Of a stretch of 64,000 nt of DNA, positions 19,752-28,509 are shown one piece after another. The position numbers and the translations under genes are program-made. The stretch covers positions 1-64,000 of the forward strand of contig JACRAY010000026.1 in assembly GCA_016213325.1 (NCBI GenBank), given 5' to 3'. The first letter of the stretch is position 1, and every line of letters begins with the position of its first letter. This stretch comes from Burkholderiales bacterium (GTDB taxonomy: Bacteria > Pseudomonadota > Gammaproteobacteria > Burkholderiales > Burkholderiaceae_C). The notes beneath the pieces were generated by a model. The model had not been told where the DNA came from. It was given only the letters and a program-made list of their open reading frames with translations, and did no database searches.

Positions 19752-20591
19752 TCAGCGCCGCGCCTGTTCGTACAGCCCGCGCACGCGCGGCACGTTGGCC
19801 TGCAGGGTCTTGATGCGGTCCGGCCCGGTGGGGTGCGTCGACAGGAAGCCGATCTGCTGCCCCTTGCCTTCGCGTGCCTTGCCCATCTTTTCCCACAGCA
19901 CCACCGCAGACTGCGGGTTGTAGCCGCCCCGCGCCGCGACCTCCAGTCCCACCAGGTCGGCTTCGGTCTCGTCATCGCGGCTGAACTTGAGCGACAGCAG
20001 TTGCGTGCCGACATTGGCAGCGAGGTCGCCCACTTGCCCCAGCCCCAGCAGCGCTGCGCCGATCGACAGCGCCAGCCCGGTGCCCTGCGTCTTGGCGATG
20101 CGCTCGCGCGCATGCTCGCGCAGGGCGTGCGCCATCTCGTGGCCCATTACCATCGCGGCCTCGTCATCGGTCAGCTGCAGCTGCTCGAGGATGCCGGTGA
20201 AGAAGGCGATCTTGCCGCCGGGCATGCAGAAGGCGTTGATCGAGCGGTTGCCGATGAGGTTGACCTCCCAACGCCACTGCTTGGCGCGGTCGTTGAAGCG
20301 GCCCGCATGCGGGATCAGCCGATTGGCGATGGCGCGCAGCCGCTGCACCTGCGGATGGCTTTCCGGCGCCAGCGCCCGCTGCGCCGACGCGCGCTCCAGC
20401 AGGCGTGCGTACTGCTGGCCTGCCGCGGTCTCGAGCTGTCCAGCCGGCACCAGGTTGCGCAGGGTGGACGGATTGCCGACGTCGACCTGGGCCAGCGCGG
20501 GCGCCGCCACGGCCGCGCTGCCGGCCAGTAGGAAAGCACGCCGCGCACTCCAGGGGGACCGTCCGGCAAGGCACAGTTGGCACATGGGCAA
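19752..20591 (-). CDS. exported M48 family zinc metallopeptidase
   Basis: The 279-residue precursor has an N-terminal export signal with a twin-arginine-like RRAFLLAGSAAVAAPALA. The M48 catalytic helix is VMGHEMAHALREHARER (HExxH), with the third ligand in DETEADLVGLEVAARGGYNP. It resembles the periplasmic BepA/LoiP peptidases that clear misassembled outer-membrane proteins. No TPR domain follows, so it is the short form. The gene is divergent from ampG with only 29 bases between the starts. Confidence 0.9.
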   Translation of the reverse strand: MPMCQLCLAGRSPWSARRAFLLAGSAAVAAPALAQVDVGNPSTLRNLVPAGQLETAAGQQYARLLERASAQRALAPESHPQVQRLRAIANRLIPHAGRFNDRAKQWRWEVNLIGNRSINAFCMPGGKIAFFTGILEQLQLTDDEAAMVMGHEMAHALREHARERIAKTQGTGLALSIGAALLGLGQVGDLAANVGTQLLSLKFSRDDETEADLVGLEVAARGGYNPQSAVVLWEKMGKAREGKGQQIGFLSTHPTGPDRIKTLQANVPRVRGLYEQARR

Positions 20592-20620
20592 ATAATAGTA
20601 CCGAGCAAACCACAGGCCGC

Positions 20621-22231
20621 ATGACAGACACCGCCACCACCGCCGACCGCAACGAGCCTGCCCGCCCGGGCTGGGGCGAAACCTTGCGGGTCTACCTGGA
20701 ACCGCCCACCCTGCGCATGCTGTTCCTAGGCTTCGGCGCCGGGCTGCCGCTGCTGCTGGTGCTGGGCACGCTGTCGTTTCGCCTGCGCGAAGCCGGCATC
20801 GACCGCGCCACCATCGGCCACCTGTCGTGGGTGGGCCTCGCCTACGGGGTGAAGTGGCTGTGGGCGCCGCTGGTGGACCGCCTGCGCCTGCCGCTGCTGG
20901 GCCGGCTGGGGCAGCGGCGCAGCTGGCTGCTGCTGGCGCAGTTTGCGGTGATGGGCGGCATCATCGGGCTGGCGCTGGCCGATCCCCAGGTGGCGGGCAT
21001 CGACACGGTGGTGCGCTGGGCCATCGTCGTCGCCTTCGCCTCGGCCACGCAGGACATCGCGCTGGACGCGTTCCGCATCGAGTCTTCCAGCGCCGAACGG
21101 CAGGGCGCGCTGGCCGCGGCCTACCAGACGGGCTACCGGCTTGCGATGATCTGGGCCGGCGCGGGCGTGCTGTGGATCGCGGCGCGCTCCGAGACCAACC
21201 CGGCCGCCGTCTACGAGCACGGCGCGTGGCAGACGGCCTATCTCGTGATGGCGGCGTCGATGCTGGTGGGCGTGCTCACGGTGCTGCTGTCGCGCGAGCC
21301 GGCGCCGCGCGACGCCAGTGCCGAGCGCACGCAGCGCGCGCAAGTGGCCGCGCAGTTCGCGCGCGACGGCATCCGCTTCGCTTGGCCGCAGGCCTTGCTG
21401 TTTGCGGTGATCCTCGCGCTGCTGGTGGCGATGGTGCGGGCCTCGCTGGGCGCTATCCGCTGGCCCGAAGTGGGCGTCTACCTGGCACTCGGCGTCGCCG
21501 CGGCACTGGGCCTGCGCAACGGCTGGGGCGCAGCGCAACCGATGCGCATGGAAGTGCCCCTGCCGGCCGCGCCGCTGGTGGCCTGGCTCGACACGGTGCT
21601 GGTGGAGCCGTTCGCCGACTTCATGCGCCGTTACGGCTGGCACGCAGCCTTGATCCTGGCGCTGATCGCCACCTACCGCATCAGCGACGTGGTGATGGGC
21701 ATCATGGCCAACCCGTTCTACGTGGACATGGGCTACAGCAAGGACGAAGTGGCCGCGGTGAGCAAGCTGTTCGGCGTGGTCATGACGCTGGTGGGCGCCC
21801 TCCTCGGCGGCGCGCTGGCGGTGCGCCTGGGCGTGATGCGCACGCTGATGCTGGGCGCGGTGCTGAGCGCGGCCAGCAACCTGCTGTTCGCGTGGCTCAC
21901 GTCGCGCGGCCATGACCTGAACGGGCTGATCTTCGTCGTGTCGGCGGACAACCTGTCGAGCGGCATCGCCTCGGCCGCGTTCATCGCCTACCTTTCGAGC
22001 CTGACCAACATCCAGTACTCGGCGACGCAGTACGCGCTGTTCAGCTCCATGATGCTGCTGCTGCCGAAGTGGCTGGCCGGCTTCTCGGGCGACTACGTCA
22101 ACTCGTTCGGCTACACCAACTTCTTCGTGGCCACTGCGCTGCTGGGCCTGCCGGTGCTGGTGCTGGTGTGGCTGGCCACGCGCCACATCCGGGTGAAGCC
22201 GCAGCGGCCGGGGGTGCTGGCGGAGGATTGA
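20621..22231 (+). CDS. ampG: AmpG-like muropeptide permease (MFS)
   Basis: The protein has 536 residues with about 12-14 hydrophobic helices. Family stretches are LLFLGFGAGLP-like near the start (MLFLGFGAGLPLLLVLGTL), SWVGLAYGVKWLWAPLVDR, FASATQDIALDAFRIE and FVVSADNLSSGIASAAFIAYLSSLTN. AmpG imports anhydromuropeptides released from peptidoglycan, feeding cell-wall recycling and, in some bacteria, AmpC induction. The length and the extra loop near residues 280-330 are normal for beta-proteobacterial members. No ampR/ampC is nearby. Confidence 0.9.
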   Translation: MTDTATTADRNEPARPGWGETLRVYLEPPTLRMLFLGFGAGLPLLLVLGTLSFRLREAGIDRATIGHLSWVGLAYGVKWLWAPLVDRLRLPLLGRLGQRRSWLLLAQFAVMGGIIGLALADPQVAGIDTVVRWAIVVAFASATQDIALDAFRIESSSAERQGALAAAYQTGYRLAMIWAGAGVLWIAARSETNPAAVYEHGAWQTAYLVMAASMLVGVLTVLLSREPAPRDASAERTQRAQVAAQFARDGIRFAWPQALLFAVILALLVAMVRASLGAIRWPEVGVYLALGVAAALGLRNGWGAAQPMRMEVPLPAAPLVAWLDTVLVEPFADFMRRYGWHAALILALIATYRISDVVMGIMANPFYVDMGYSKDEVAAVSKLFGVVMTLVGALLGGALAVRLGVMRTLMLGAVLSAASNLLFAWLTSRGHDLNGLIFVVSADNLSSGIASAAFIAYLSSLTNIQYSATQYALFSSMMLLLPKWLAGFSGDYVNSFGYTNFFVATALLGLPVLVLVWLATRHIRVKPQRPGVLAED

Positions 22232-22241
22232 ACGGGTACCT

Positions 22242-22305
22242 GTCATTGCGGGCTTGACCTGGCTTGACCCGCAATCCATGGTTACCGGGTCAAGCCCGGG
22301 ATGAC
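22242..22305. repeat. dispersed inverted repeat between ampG and the acyl-CoA ligase
   Basis: The left arm GTCATTGCGGGCTTGACC (22242-22259) pairs with the right arm GGGTCAAGCCCGGGATGAC (22287-22305), with small mismatches. GGCTTGACC is tandemly duplicated inside (22251-22270). The wording GTCATTGCGGGCTTGACC...CGCAATCCATGG is of a kind I have met as an intergenic palindrome in several proteobacterial genomes; that is from memory. It lies between convergent genes, could fold in both transcripts, and supplies the ligase stop codon. Confidence 0.7.
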
Positions 22306-23651
22306 AACCGCACAAGCTCCCCGCGCTGCACCTTGCCCAGCGCCGTCTTCGGCAAAGCCTCCACAAAGAACCACCGGCGCGGCTGCTTGAACCGCGCGAT
22401 GCGCTGGGCCAAGTGCTCGCGCAATTCGGCTTCTGCGACCGGCGCCTTGCGCACTACCGCCACCGCCACCACCTCGCCCCACTGCGCGTCGGCGATGCCG
22501 AACGCCGCGCACTCAGCCACCGAGGGATGCTCCGCCAACGCCTGCTCCACCTCCAGCGGGTGGATGTTCTCGCCGCCGGAGATGATCAGCTCTTTCGCGC
22601 GGCCGACGATGGTGTAGCTGCCGTCCGCCGCCTGCGTCGCCAGGTCGCCGCTGTGGAACCAGCCCTCGGCGTCGCACGCGGGCACGTCGGGCCAGTAGTG
22701 GCGCACGACGTTGGGGCCGCGCAGCCACACCTCGCCGTGCACCAGCCTGGCCTCGACTTCCGGCGCCGGCCAGCCGCACGAGCCGGCGTGGTCGAACGCA
22801 TGTTCCGGCGGCAAGGCGATGGAAAACGGGCCGCTCTCGGTGGCCCCATAGACGTTGCACACCGGCACGCCGCGCGCATGGAAGGCCTGCACCAACGGCG
22901 CCGGCAGCACGCTGGAGCCCGCCCATACCGCGCGCAGCGACGACAGGTCGGTCGCCGGCCAGCGCGGATGTTCGATCATCGCCTTCATCACGGCCGGCAC
23001 CAGCAGGGTGAGCGTCGGCCGATCGCGCGCGATGGCCGCCAGCGCTTCGCCCGGGTCGAAGCGTGCATGCAGCAGGACGCGCGCACCCGCGCCCAGCGCC
23101 GGCAGCGTCTGGATGCACAGGCCGCCCACATGGAACAGCGGCAGCACGGTGAGCACGACATCACTGGCCGTGATGCGCTGCGAAGCCGCGGCGATGCGCA
23201 TGTTGGCCAGCAGGTTGCCTTGCGTGTGCACCGCGGCCTTGGGGCCGCCGGTGGTGCCCGACGTGAACACCAGCAGCACCGGAGCGTCTTCGGCCGCATG
23301 GACCGGCGCCGCTGCGCCGCCCCATGGCGCATCGAGCTCTTCCACTGCATGGGCGGGCAGCCCCAGCGCGCGCGCCGCATCGGCCCACGCCGCGTCGTGC
23401 ACGATGTGCCGCGGCGTGCACACGCCCAGCAGCCGCTGCCACTCGGCAGGCGCCAGCCGGAAATTGAGCGGCACCAGCACGGCGCCGATGCGCGCCAGCG
23501 CCGCCAGCAGCACCACCTGCCCCCAGTGGTTGCCGCCAAGCGAGGCCACGCGGTCACCCGGACGCACGCCCCAGCCATGCCACAGCCGCGCTGCTGCGCG
23601 CGCGCCGGCGCCTTCGGACAGGCCCGGCAGGGATTCGTGCAAACCTTTCAT
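22290..23651 (-). CDS. AMP-dependent acyl-CoA synthetase/ligase (ANL superfamily)
   Basis: The protein has 453 residues. The adenylation motifs are VFTSGTTGGPKAAVH (P-loop), VYGATESG, GWFHSGDLA, GRAKELIISGGENIHP and the catalytic Lys in LPKTALGKVQRGEL. It would activate a carboxylic acid to its CoA thioester. The sequence resembles o-succinylbenzoate-CoA ligase, but no menaquinone genes are here. The N-terminus begins within what is normally residue ~30-40 of the fold (LSEGAGARAAARLWHGWGVRPGDRVA), so it is either a short form or truncated. The final codons and stop TGA come from the adjacent palindromic repeat. Confidence 0.85.
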   Translation of the reverse strand: MKGLHESLPGLSEGAGARAAARLWHGWGVRPGDRVASLGGNHWGQVVLLAALARIGAVLVPLNFRLAPAEWQRLLGVCTPRHIVHDAAWADAARALGLPAHAVEELDAPWGGAAAPVHAAEDAPVLLVFTSGTTGGPKAAVHTQGNLLANMRIAAASQRITASDVVLTVLPLFHVGGLCIQTLPALGAGARVLLHARFDPGEALAAIARDRPTLTLLVPAVMKAMIEHPRWPATDLSSLRAVWAGSSVLPAPLVQAFHARGVPVCNVYGATESGPFSIALPPEHAFDHAGSCGWPAPEVEARLVHGEVWLRGPNVVRHYWPDVPACDAEGWFHSGDLATQAADGSYTIVGRAKELIISGGENIHPLEVEQALAEHPSVAECAAFGIADAQWGEVVAVAVVRKAPVAEAELREHLAQRIARFKQPRRWFFVEALPKTALGKVQRGELVRLSSRA

Positions 23652-23727
23652 TTACCTAACTTTACCGGCGCTACAAGGCCGTGTGATGGCGGCGGCGGAC
23701 CATGGGATCCGCCATTACCATGAACGG

Positions 23728-24441
23728 ATGCAGCAATTGTTGATGATCGAAGACGACGCCCGCCTCGCGCAGATGGTGGGCGAGTACCTGGAAAGGTCCG
23801 GGTTCGCGGTCACGCATGCAATGGATGCGAAGGCCGGGCTGGCCCTGTTGCAGGAGCCGCCGGGCGGCACGCCGCCCGAGCTGGTGATCCTGGACCTGAT
23901 GCTGCCCGACATGGACGGCCTGGAGGTGTGCCGCCGCGTGCGCGCCATGCCCGGCGAAACCGGCAAGGTGCCGGTGCTGATGCTCACCGCCAAGGGCGAC
24001 CCGATGGACCGCATCGTCGGGCTGGAACTCGGCGCCGACGACTACCTGCCCAAGCCCTTCGAGCCGCGTGAGCTGCTGGCGCGCATCCGCGCCATCCTGC
24101 GCCGCCGGGGCGTTGGCGCCCCGCCGCCGGCCAAGCTGATGCGCTTCGGCTCGCTGGAGATCGACCGCGACGCGCGCACCGTGACCGTGGCGGGCACGCC
24201 CTGCGAGCTCACGTCGTACCAGTTCGACCTGCTGGTGGTGCTGGCCGAGCGCGCGGGCCGCGTGCTCACGCGCGACCAGATCATGGAGGCCGTGCGCGGG
24301 CGCGAGCTGGAAGCCTTCGACCGCTCGATCGACGTGCACATGGGCCGCATCCGCGCGGCCATCGAAGCCGACCCCAAGGCGCCCAAGCGCATCCTCACGG
24401 TGCGCGGCGTGGGCTACGTGTTCGCCAAGCAGCAGGACTGA
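23728..24441 (+). CDS. OmpR-family response regulator
   Basis: The protein has 237 residues. Residues 1-~120 are a receiver domain with acidic residues E8-D9-D10, phospho-acceptor Asp56 (LVILDLMLPD), Thr in MLTAKGD, and Lys in YLPKPFEPREL. Residues ~135-237 form a winged-helix DNA-binding domain (LTSYQFDLLVVLAERAGRVLTRDQIME ... RILTVRGVGYVF). It resembles RstA/OmpR regulators. It is followed directly by its sensor kinase (stop and start joined as TGAATG), so the two form one operon. Signal and target genes are not evident. Confidence 0.95.
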   Translation: MQQLLMIEDDARLAQMVGEYLERSGFAVTHAMDAKAGLALLQEPPGGTPPELVILDLMLPDMDGLEVCRRVRAMPGETGKVPVLMLTAKGDPMDRIVGLELGADDYLPKPFEPRELLARIRAILRRRGVGAPPPAKLMRFGSLEIDRDARTVTVAGTPCELTSYQFDLLVVLAERAGRVLTRDQIMEAVRGRELEAFDRSIDVHMGRIRAAIEADPKAPKRILTVRGVGYVFAKQQD

Positions 24442-25638
24442 ATGCCGACGATCTGGCGAGAACGCTGGCGCTTCCCGCTCTACCTGCGCATCTGGCTGGC
24501 GGTGATTGCCGCGGTCGGCGTGCTCACCATCGCGTTCGGCTGGCTGTGGCAGGTCAACCGCGAGCAGACCAACCCGCCGCGCGAGGTGGTGATCCGCAAC
24601 GAGGCGGACGAAGTGATCGGCCAGAGCATGGTGCGGCCAATGCGCGTGCCGGGTGCCGGCATCGAGTTCGACGTGAAGATGCACGACGGCAGCACGATCA
24701 CCGTGCAGTTGCCGCCGCGCCAGCGCCGTCCTGGCGAAGGGCCGCCCGGGCGCTCCTTCTTCCCCCGCGGTCCGACGGGCTTCATCTGGCTGCTGGGCAT
24801 CGTGGCAATGGCCGTCATCGTCGGCAGCTACCCCATCATCCGGCGCCTGACGATGCGGCTGGAGGAGTTGCGCGGCGGGGTGGAACGCTGGGGCGAAGGC
24901 GACCTGAGCGTGCGCGTCGCCGAGAACGGCAACGACGAAGTGGCCTTCCTCGCGCGCCGCTTCAACCATGCGGCCGAACGCGTAGAGACGCTGGTGAAGA
25001 CGCACAAGTCGCTGCTGGCCAACGCGTCGCACGAGTTGCGCTCGCCGCTTGCGCGCATTCGCATGGGGCTGGAGCTGATGACGCCCGAGCCGTCGCCCGC
25101 AGCGCGCGCCGAAATCTCGCGCAACATCGCCGAGCTGGACCAGCTGATCGACGAGATCCTGCTGGCCAGCCGGCTCGACGCGCGCGAGCCCGACATGGGC
25201 ACGGTCGAAGCAGTGGACCTGACCGGGCTGGCCGCGGAGGAATGTGCTCGCACCGGTGCCACGCTGGAAGCGGTGACCGCAGGCCAGAGCGTGGTCGTGC
25301 CCGGCGTGTCCAGGCTGTTGCGCCGCGCGGTGCGCAACCTGCTGGAAAACGCGCGGCGCTACAGCCCGGACGAAGTGACGGTGGCCGTGCAACAGGACGC
25401 CGGGCACGCGGTGCTGCGCGTCTGCGACCGCGGCCCGGGCATACCGCCGGCCGAGCGCGAACACATCTTCGAGCCGTTCTACCGGCTGCCCGGCGCGAGC
25501 GAGCGCCACGGCGGCGTGGGACTGGGGCTGTCACTGGTGCGGTCGATCGCGCAGCGGCACCAGGGCTCGGTGCATTGCGAGGACCGCGAGGGCGGCGGGG
25601 CCTGCTTTGTGCTTCGGCTGCCCGCGCAGCATGTGTAA
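24442..25638 (+). CDS. sensor histidine kinase (EnvZ/RstB type)
   Basis: The 398-residue protein has two transmembrane helices (~17-36 and ~115-132) flanking a short periplasmic sensor of ~80 residues. A HAMP domain follows (LTMRLEELRGGVERWGEGDLSVRV). The DHp domain contains the phospho-accepting His197 (NASHELRSPLARIR). The ATPase domain has an N-box (RAVRNLLENARRYSP), CDRGPGIPP and GVGLGLSLVRSI. It phosphorylates the response regulator encoded just upstream. The periplasmic part is Pro/Arg-rich and gives no clue to the signal. Confidence 0.95.
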   Translation: MPTIWRERWRFPLYLRIWLAVIAAVGVLTIAFGWLWQVNREQTNPPREVVIRNEADEVIGQSMVRPMRVPGAGIEFDVKMHDGSTITVQLPPRQRRPGEGPPGRSFFPRGPTGFIWLLGIVAMAVIVGSYPIIRRLTMRLEELRGGVERWGEGDLSVRVAENGNDEVAFLARRFNHAAERVETLVKTHKSLLANASHELRSPLARIRMGLELMTPEPSPAARAEISRNIAELDQLIDEILLASRLDAREPDMGTVEAVDLTGLAAEECARTGATLEAVTAGQSVVVPGVSRLLRRAVRNLLENARRYSPDEVTVAVQQDAGHAVLRVCDRGPGIPPAEREHIFEPFYRLPGASERHGGVGLGLSLVRSIAQRHQGSVHCEDREGGGACFVLRLPAQHV

Positions 25639-25833
25639 GCTCGTGTAAGCGGACCGCCAAAAGCGCGCGTTCCGTGGAAAAAGTCACTGACGTGGTTCAC
25701 GCTCGGTGCATTCCTCCCTTGATTTGGGGATGCGGTTGATGCGCCTGCCGACTACATTGAATGGCAATCGCTGTCACACACTGACCGCCGTCAGGTTTGA
25801 AGTCTCCCAACGACGTCCTTCCAAGGACTTGAT
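25639..25833 (+). ncRNA. possible 3'-UTR-derived small RNA region before the terminator
   Basis: This 195-base stretch separates the kinase stop from a strong terminator. It holds no plausible gene and is less GC-rich than its surroundings. A further small hairpin (GTCC-TTCCAA-GGAC, 25817-25830 region) stands immediately before the terminator hairpin. Two stacked hairpins followed by eight T resemble the 3' end of an Hfq-type sRNA. No convincing own promoter was found, so it may be only a long 3'-UTR. Confidence 0.25.
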
Positions 25834-25862
25834 ACGGCCGCCGCAAGGTGGCCGTTTTTTTT
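25834..25862 (+). terminator. Rho-independent terminator of the two-component operon
   Basis: The stem ACGGCCGCC / GGTGGCCGT has nine pairs (one G-T) closing a GCAA tetraloop. It is followed by eight consecutive T (25855-25862). This is the strongest intrinsic terminator on the plus strand of the window. It reads away from the kinase gene, and the convergent SDR gene ends eight bases beyond. Confidence 0.9.
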
Positions 25863-25869
25863 GGCCGCT

Positions 25870-26643
25870 TCAGAACTTGGTGTAGCCGCCGTCGATGAGG
25901 AACTGCTCGCCGGTGGTATAGGCCGCCGCGTCGCTCGCGAGGTAGACGGCGATGCCGCCGAAGTCGTCCACCGAGCCCCAGCGCCGCGCCGGGATGCGCG
26001 GCATCACCGCGGTGGCAAAGCGTTCGTCGCCGAAGGAGCGTTGCGTCATCTCGGTGGCGATCCAGCCGGGCAGGATGGAGTTGACGCGGATCTGGTGGCG
26101 CGCGAGCTCCACCGCGAGCGCGCGCACGAACGAAGTGACCGCACCCTTGGAGGCGCCGTAATGGCTGTTGCGCGCCGCGCCCTCGACCGCCGCCGTGCTC
26201 GCCGTGGCCACCAGCGAGCCGCCGCCGTGCTGCGCCATGTGGCGTGCCGCGGCGCGGAAGGTGAGGAACACGCCTTCGACGTTGATGCGCTGCACCCGCC
26301 GGAACTCGTCCAGCGTCATGTCGAGCAGCGGCGCGCCCTTGCTGGAGACGCCGGCATTGGCGAAACAGCTGTGCACGCGCCCGACGCGTTCGACCGTCGC
26401 TGCAAAGGTGGCTTCCACCGCGGCTTCGTCGCCGACGTCGCAGGTGAAGGCATGGACCCGCGCGGCGTCGCCGCACTCGTCGGCCAGCGACTGCCGCGCC
26501 TGTTCGGTCTTGCCTTGCTTCGAGCCCCAGATGGCGACCGTCGCACCGGCCTGCAGCAGCGCCCGCGCCATGCCCAGGCCGATGCCGCCGTTGCCGCCCG
26601 TGATCACGGCGGAGCGGCCCGCCAGGTTGAAGGGTTGGTACAT
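25870..26643 (-). CDS. short-chain dehydrogenase/reductase
   Basis: The protein has 257 residues in the classical SDR pattern: TGGNGGIGLGMA cofactor loop (~17-24), CDVGDEAAV, NAGVSSKG, catalytic Ser in TASTAAVEG, YGASKGAV, and the C-terminal GEQFLIDGGYTKF typical of FabG/gluconate-dehydrogenase-like enzymes. The substrate is not known. I chose Met at 26643 (YQPFNLAGRSAVITGG follows). It is the last gene of a minus-strand unit with a carboxymuconolactone-decarboxylase-like gene (10-base gap) and a YbfB-type transporter, which suggests uptake and oxidation of a small organic compound. Confidence 0.92.
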   Translation of the reverse strand: MYQPFNLAGRSAVITGGNGGIGLGMARALLQAGATVAIWGSKQGKTEQARQSLADECGDAARVHAFTCDVGDEAAVEATFAATVERVGRVHSCFANAGVSSKGAPLLDMTLDEFRRVQRINVEGVFLTFRAAARHMAQHGGGSLVATASTAAVEGAARNSHYGASKGAVTSFVRALAVELARHQIRVNSILPGWIATEMTQRSFGDERFATAVMPRIPARRWGSVDDFGGIAVYLASDAAAYTTGEQFLIDGGYTKF

Positions 26644-26653
26644 GCCTGCGATG

Positions 26654-27259
26654 CTATGCCGGAAAGGCGTGCAGCGGCTCGCCCCTGGCATTCGCCAAGC
26701 CCGGCGTGCGCGCGACGTTCATGACCCAGTTGACCATGGTGAAGTAGCCCACCAGTGTGGTCAGCTCCACCACGCCCGCCTCGCCGAATTGCGCCAGCGC
26801 CGCGGCATAGGTAGGGTCGCTCACGCCGTGCGTGCGCAGCAGCTCGTGCGTGAAGTCGAGCGCGCACTCTTCGTCGGCCGCCAGCCCGCGCGGCCGTGCA
26901 CCGACGCGCAGCGACTCGATGGCCGCGGCGTCGACGCCGGCCTGCACGGCCAGCGGCGCGTGCATCAGCCATTCGAACTGGTTGCCTTGGTGGCGCGCCG
27001 TGGCGCAGGTCACCAGCTCGCGCACGCGTGCGTCCAGCGTGCTGCCGAAGCGAAGGTACTCGCCGACCCGGGCCACCCGCTCCAGCAGCTCGGGGCTGCG
27101 CAGCAGCGGCAGGAAGGGCCCGTAGACGCCCTTGCGCGGGCCGTCGATGAGCGCCTGGGCGGCGGCGCGCTGGGCTTCGCTCATCGCCTCGGCGGCAGGC
27201 ATGGGCAGGCGTTCGCGCGCGGCTGCGGCGAAGCCCTGGGGTGCGGGTTCAGCGGGCAT
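26654..27259 (-). CDS. carboxymuconolactone decarboxylase family protein
   Basis: The 201 residues fit the all-helical CMD/AhpD-like fold: ARVRELVTCATARHQGNQFEWLMHAPLAVQAG is the core helix pair. The CxxC of AhpD peroxidases is replaced by C-ATARH, so a thiol peroxidase role is unlikely and decarboxylase or related lyase activity is more plausible. Start 27259 overlaps the end of the upstream transporter by 11 bases, which supports co-translation. It is grouped with the transporter and the SDR under a divergent LysR regulator. Confidence 0.85.
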   Translation of the reverse strand: MPAEPAPQGFAAAARERLPMPAAEAMSEAQRAAAQALIDGPRKGVYGPFLPLLRSPELLERVARVGEYLRFGSTLDARVRELVTCATARHQGNQFEWLMHAPLAVQAGVDAAAIESLRVGARPRGLAADEECALDFTHELLRTHGVSDPTYAAALAQFGEAGVVELTTLVGYFTMVNWVMNVARTPGLANARGEPLHAFPA

Positions 27260-28442
27260 GGGAAGTCTCCGTTTGCAGGGGTGGGGTGCGCGCCTCGCGC
27301 CACAGCCACGCCGCGGTGGCGAACAGCGACAGCGCGGCGAGCTGCAGCGCGATGGCCAGGCCGTGCGCGCGCAGCGCGGGGACATGCAGCAGCAGCGCCG
27401 ACACGACGGGGCCGGCGATCTGGCCGATGGCGAAGGCCGCCGTCATGCGGCCGACGGCCGCGCGCGGGTCGCCGGGCGTGCGGGCGCGCGCCTCCTGCAC
27501 GCCGGCGAGCGTGACGATCATGAAGGTGCCGCCAACCAGCAGTGCCGACAACAGGATCGCGAGGCCGTGTGGCCACAGGCTGGGCAGCAGCGTTCCCACG
27601 CCCATCAGCGCCTGGCACACGGCCCACACTTCGGTACGCGGCCGGCGGTGCAGCCACCAGCTCGCCACGATGGTGGACAGCGCGGCGACGGCGCCGAACA
27701 CGGGCCACGCCAGGCCGAACCAGAACGGGTCGTCGATGACGTTGCGTGCCAGCACGGGCAGGAAGGTGGCGGGCAGGATGTAGCCGAAGCCCATGACACC
27801 GTAAGCCAGCACCAGGCCCTTCGAGACGCTGCTGGGAGAAGCCGCCGCCGTGGCTGGGGCCGCGGCGGGCGCGGGACTGCGGCGCAACACGAGTGCGATC
27901 GGGATCGAGAGGACGAGGGCCAGCAGCGCCAGCTGCAGCCACAGGTTGGATGGCGTGACACCCGCCGCACCGGCGGCCCAGCCGTGCAGGCCGGCCAGCG
28001 CGATGCCGGCACCGACACCGGCGTAGACATAGCCCGCCGCCTGGGGCTTGCCCGCCTGCGCCAGCGCGCCGAGGCACCATACCGCCGTGGCGACGAACAC
28101 CCACGCAGACGCCATGCCGGCCAGGAAGCGCCAGGCGCCCCACAGCCAGGGGCCCGGTGCGGCCATCGCCGCCGTGAGCACGGCCGTAGCCAGCAGTCCC
28201 AGCATAGCCAGGTGCGTGGCCCGCCATGGCAAGCGCCCGGCTGTCAGTGCACCGGCAAAGTAGCCGAGGTAGTTGGCCGCCGCCACCCAACCGCCCGCCG
28301 CCACGTCGAGCTGGCCCTCGCGGATCATCAGCGGCAGCAAGGGCGTGAAAGCAAAGCGGCCGATGCCCATGGCGACCGCCAGCGACAGCGCGCCCGCGAT
28401 GCACAGCGCGAGCGTGGTGACGGGACGGGCTGCAGTTGCCAT
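27249..28442 (-). CDS. YbfB/YjiJ-family MFS transporter
   Basis: The protein is 397 residues with twelve hydrophobic helices. The N-terminal MGIGRFAFTPLLPLMIREGQL and WVAAANYLGYFAGAL stretches are typical of YbfB/YjiJ MFS permeases. The substrate is unknown; the neighbours (CMD-like lyase, SDR, LysR) suggest a small organic acid. The start at 28442 was chosen because the first helix begins about ten residues later and longer reading is not conserved. This pairing of YbfB with a divergent LysR gene recurs in proteobacteria. Confidence 0.9.
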   Translation of the reverse strand: MATAARPVTTLALCIAGALSLAVAMGIGRFAFTPLLPLMIREGQLDVAAGGWVAAANYLGYFAGALTAGRLPWRATHLAMLGLLATAVLTAAMAAPGPWLWGAWRFLAGMASAWVFVATAVWCLGALAQAGKPQAAGYVYAGVGAGIALAGLHGWAAGAAGVTPSNLWLQLALLALVLSIPIALVLRRSPAPAAAPATAAASPSSVSKGLVLAYGVMGFGYILPATFLPVLARNVIDDPFWFGLAWPVFGAVAALSTIVASWWLHRRPRTEVWAVCQALMGVGTLLPSLWPHGLAILLSALLVGGTFMIVTLAGVQEARARTPGDPRAAVGRMTAAFAIGQIAGPVVSALLLHVPALRAHGLAIALQLAALSLFATAAWLWREARTPPLQTETSHAR

Positions 28443-28457
28443 GGCCCCCGCATTAGA

Positions 28458-28468
28458 CCGAGAATCGG
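28458..28468. promoter_or_regulatory. inverted repeat in the LysR/YbfB divergent promoter
   Basis: CCGA-GAA-TCGG is a perfect short palindrome in the 67-base gap between the divergent transporter and LysR genes. LysR proteins usually bind such dyads in this position. The assignment rests on position and symmetry only. Confidence 0.35.
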
Positions 28469-28509
28469 ACGGCCGGACAAATGAATAATCCTGCAGGACT
28501 GTTCTTGAA

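Noticed and set aside
20726-22366. Open frame antisense to ampG.
   Set aside because: His/Arg/Gln-rich shadow translation without recognisable domains.
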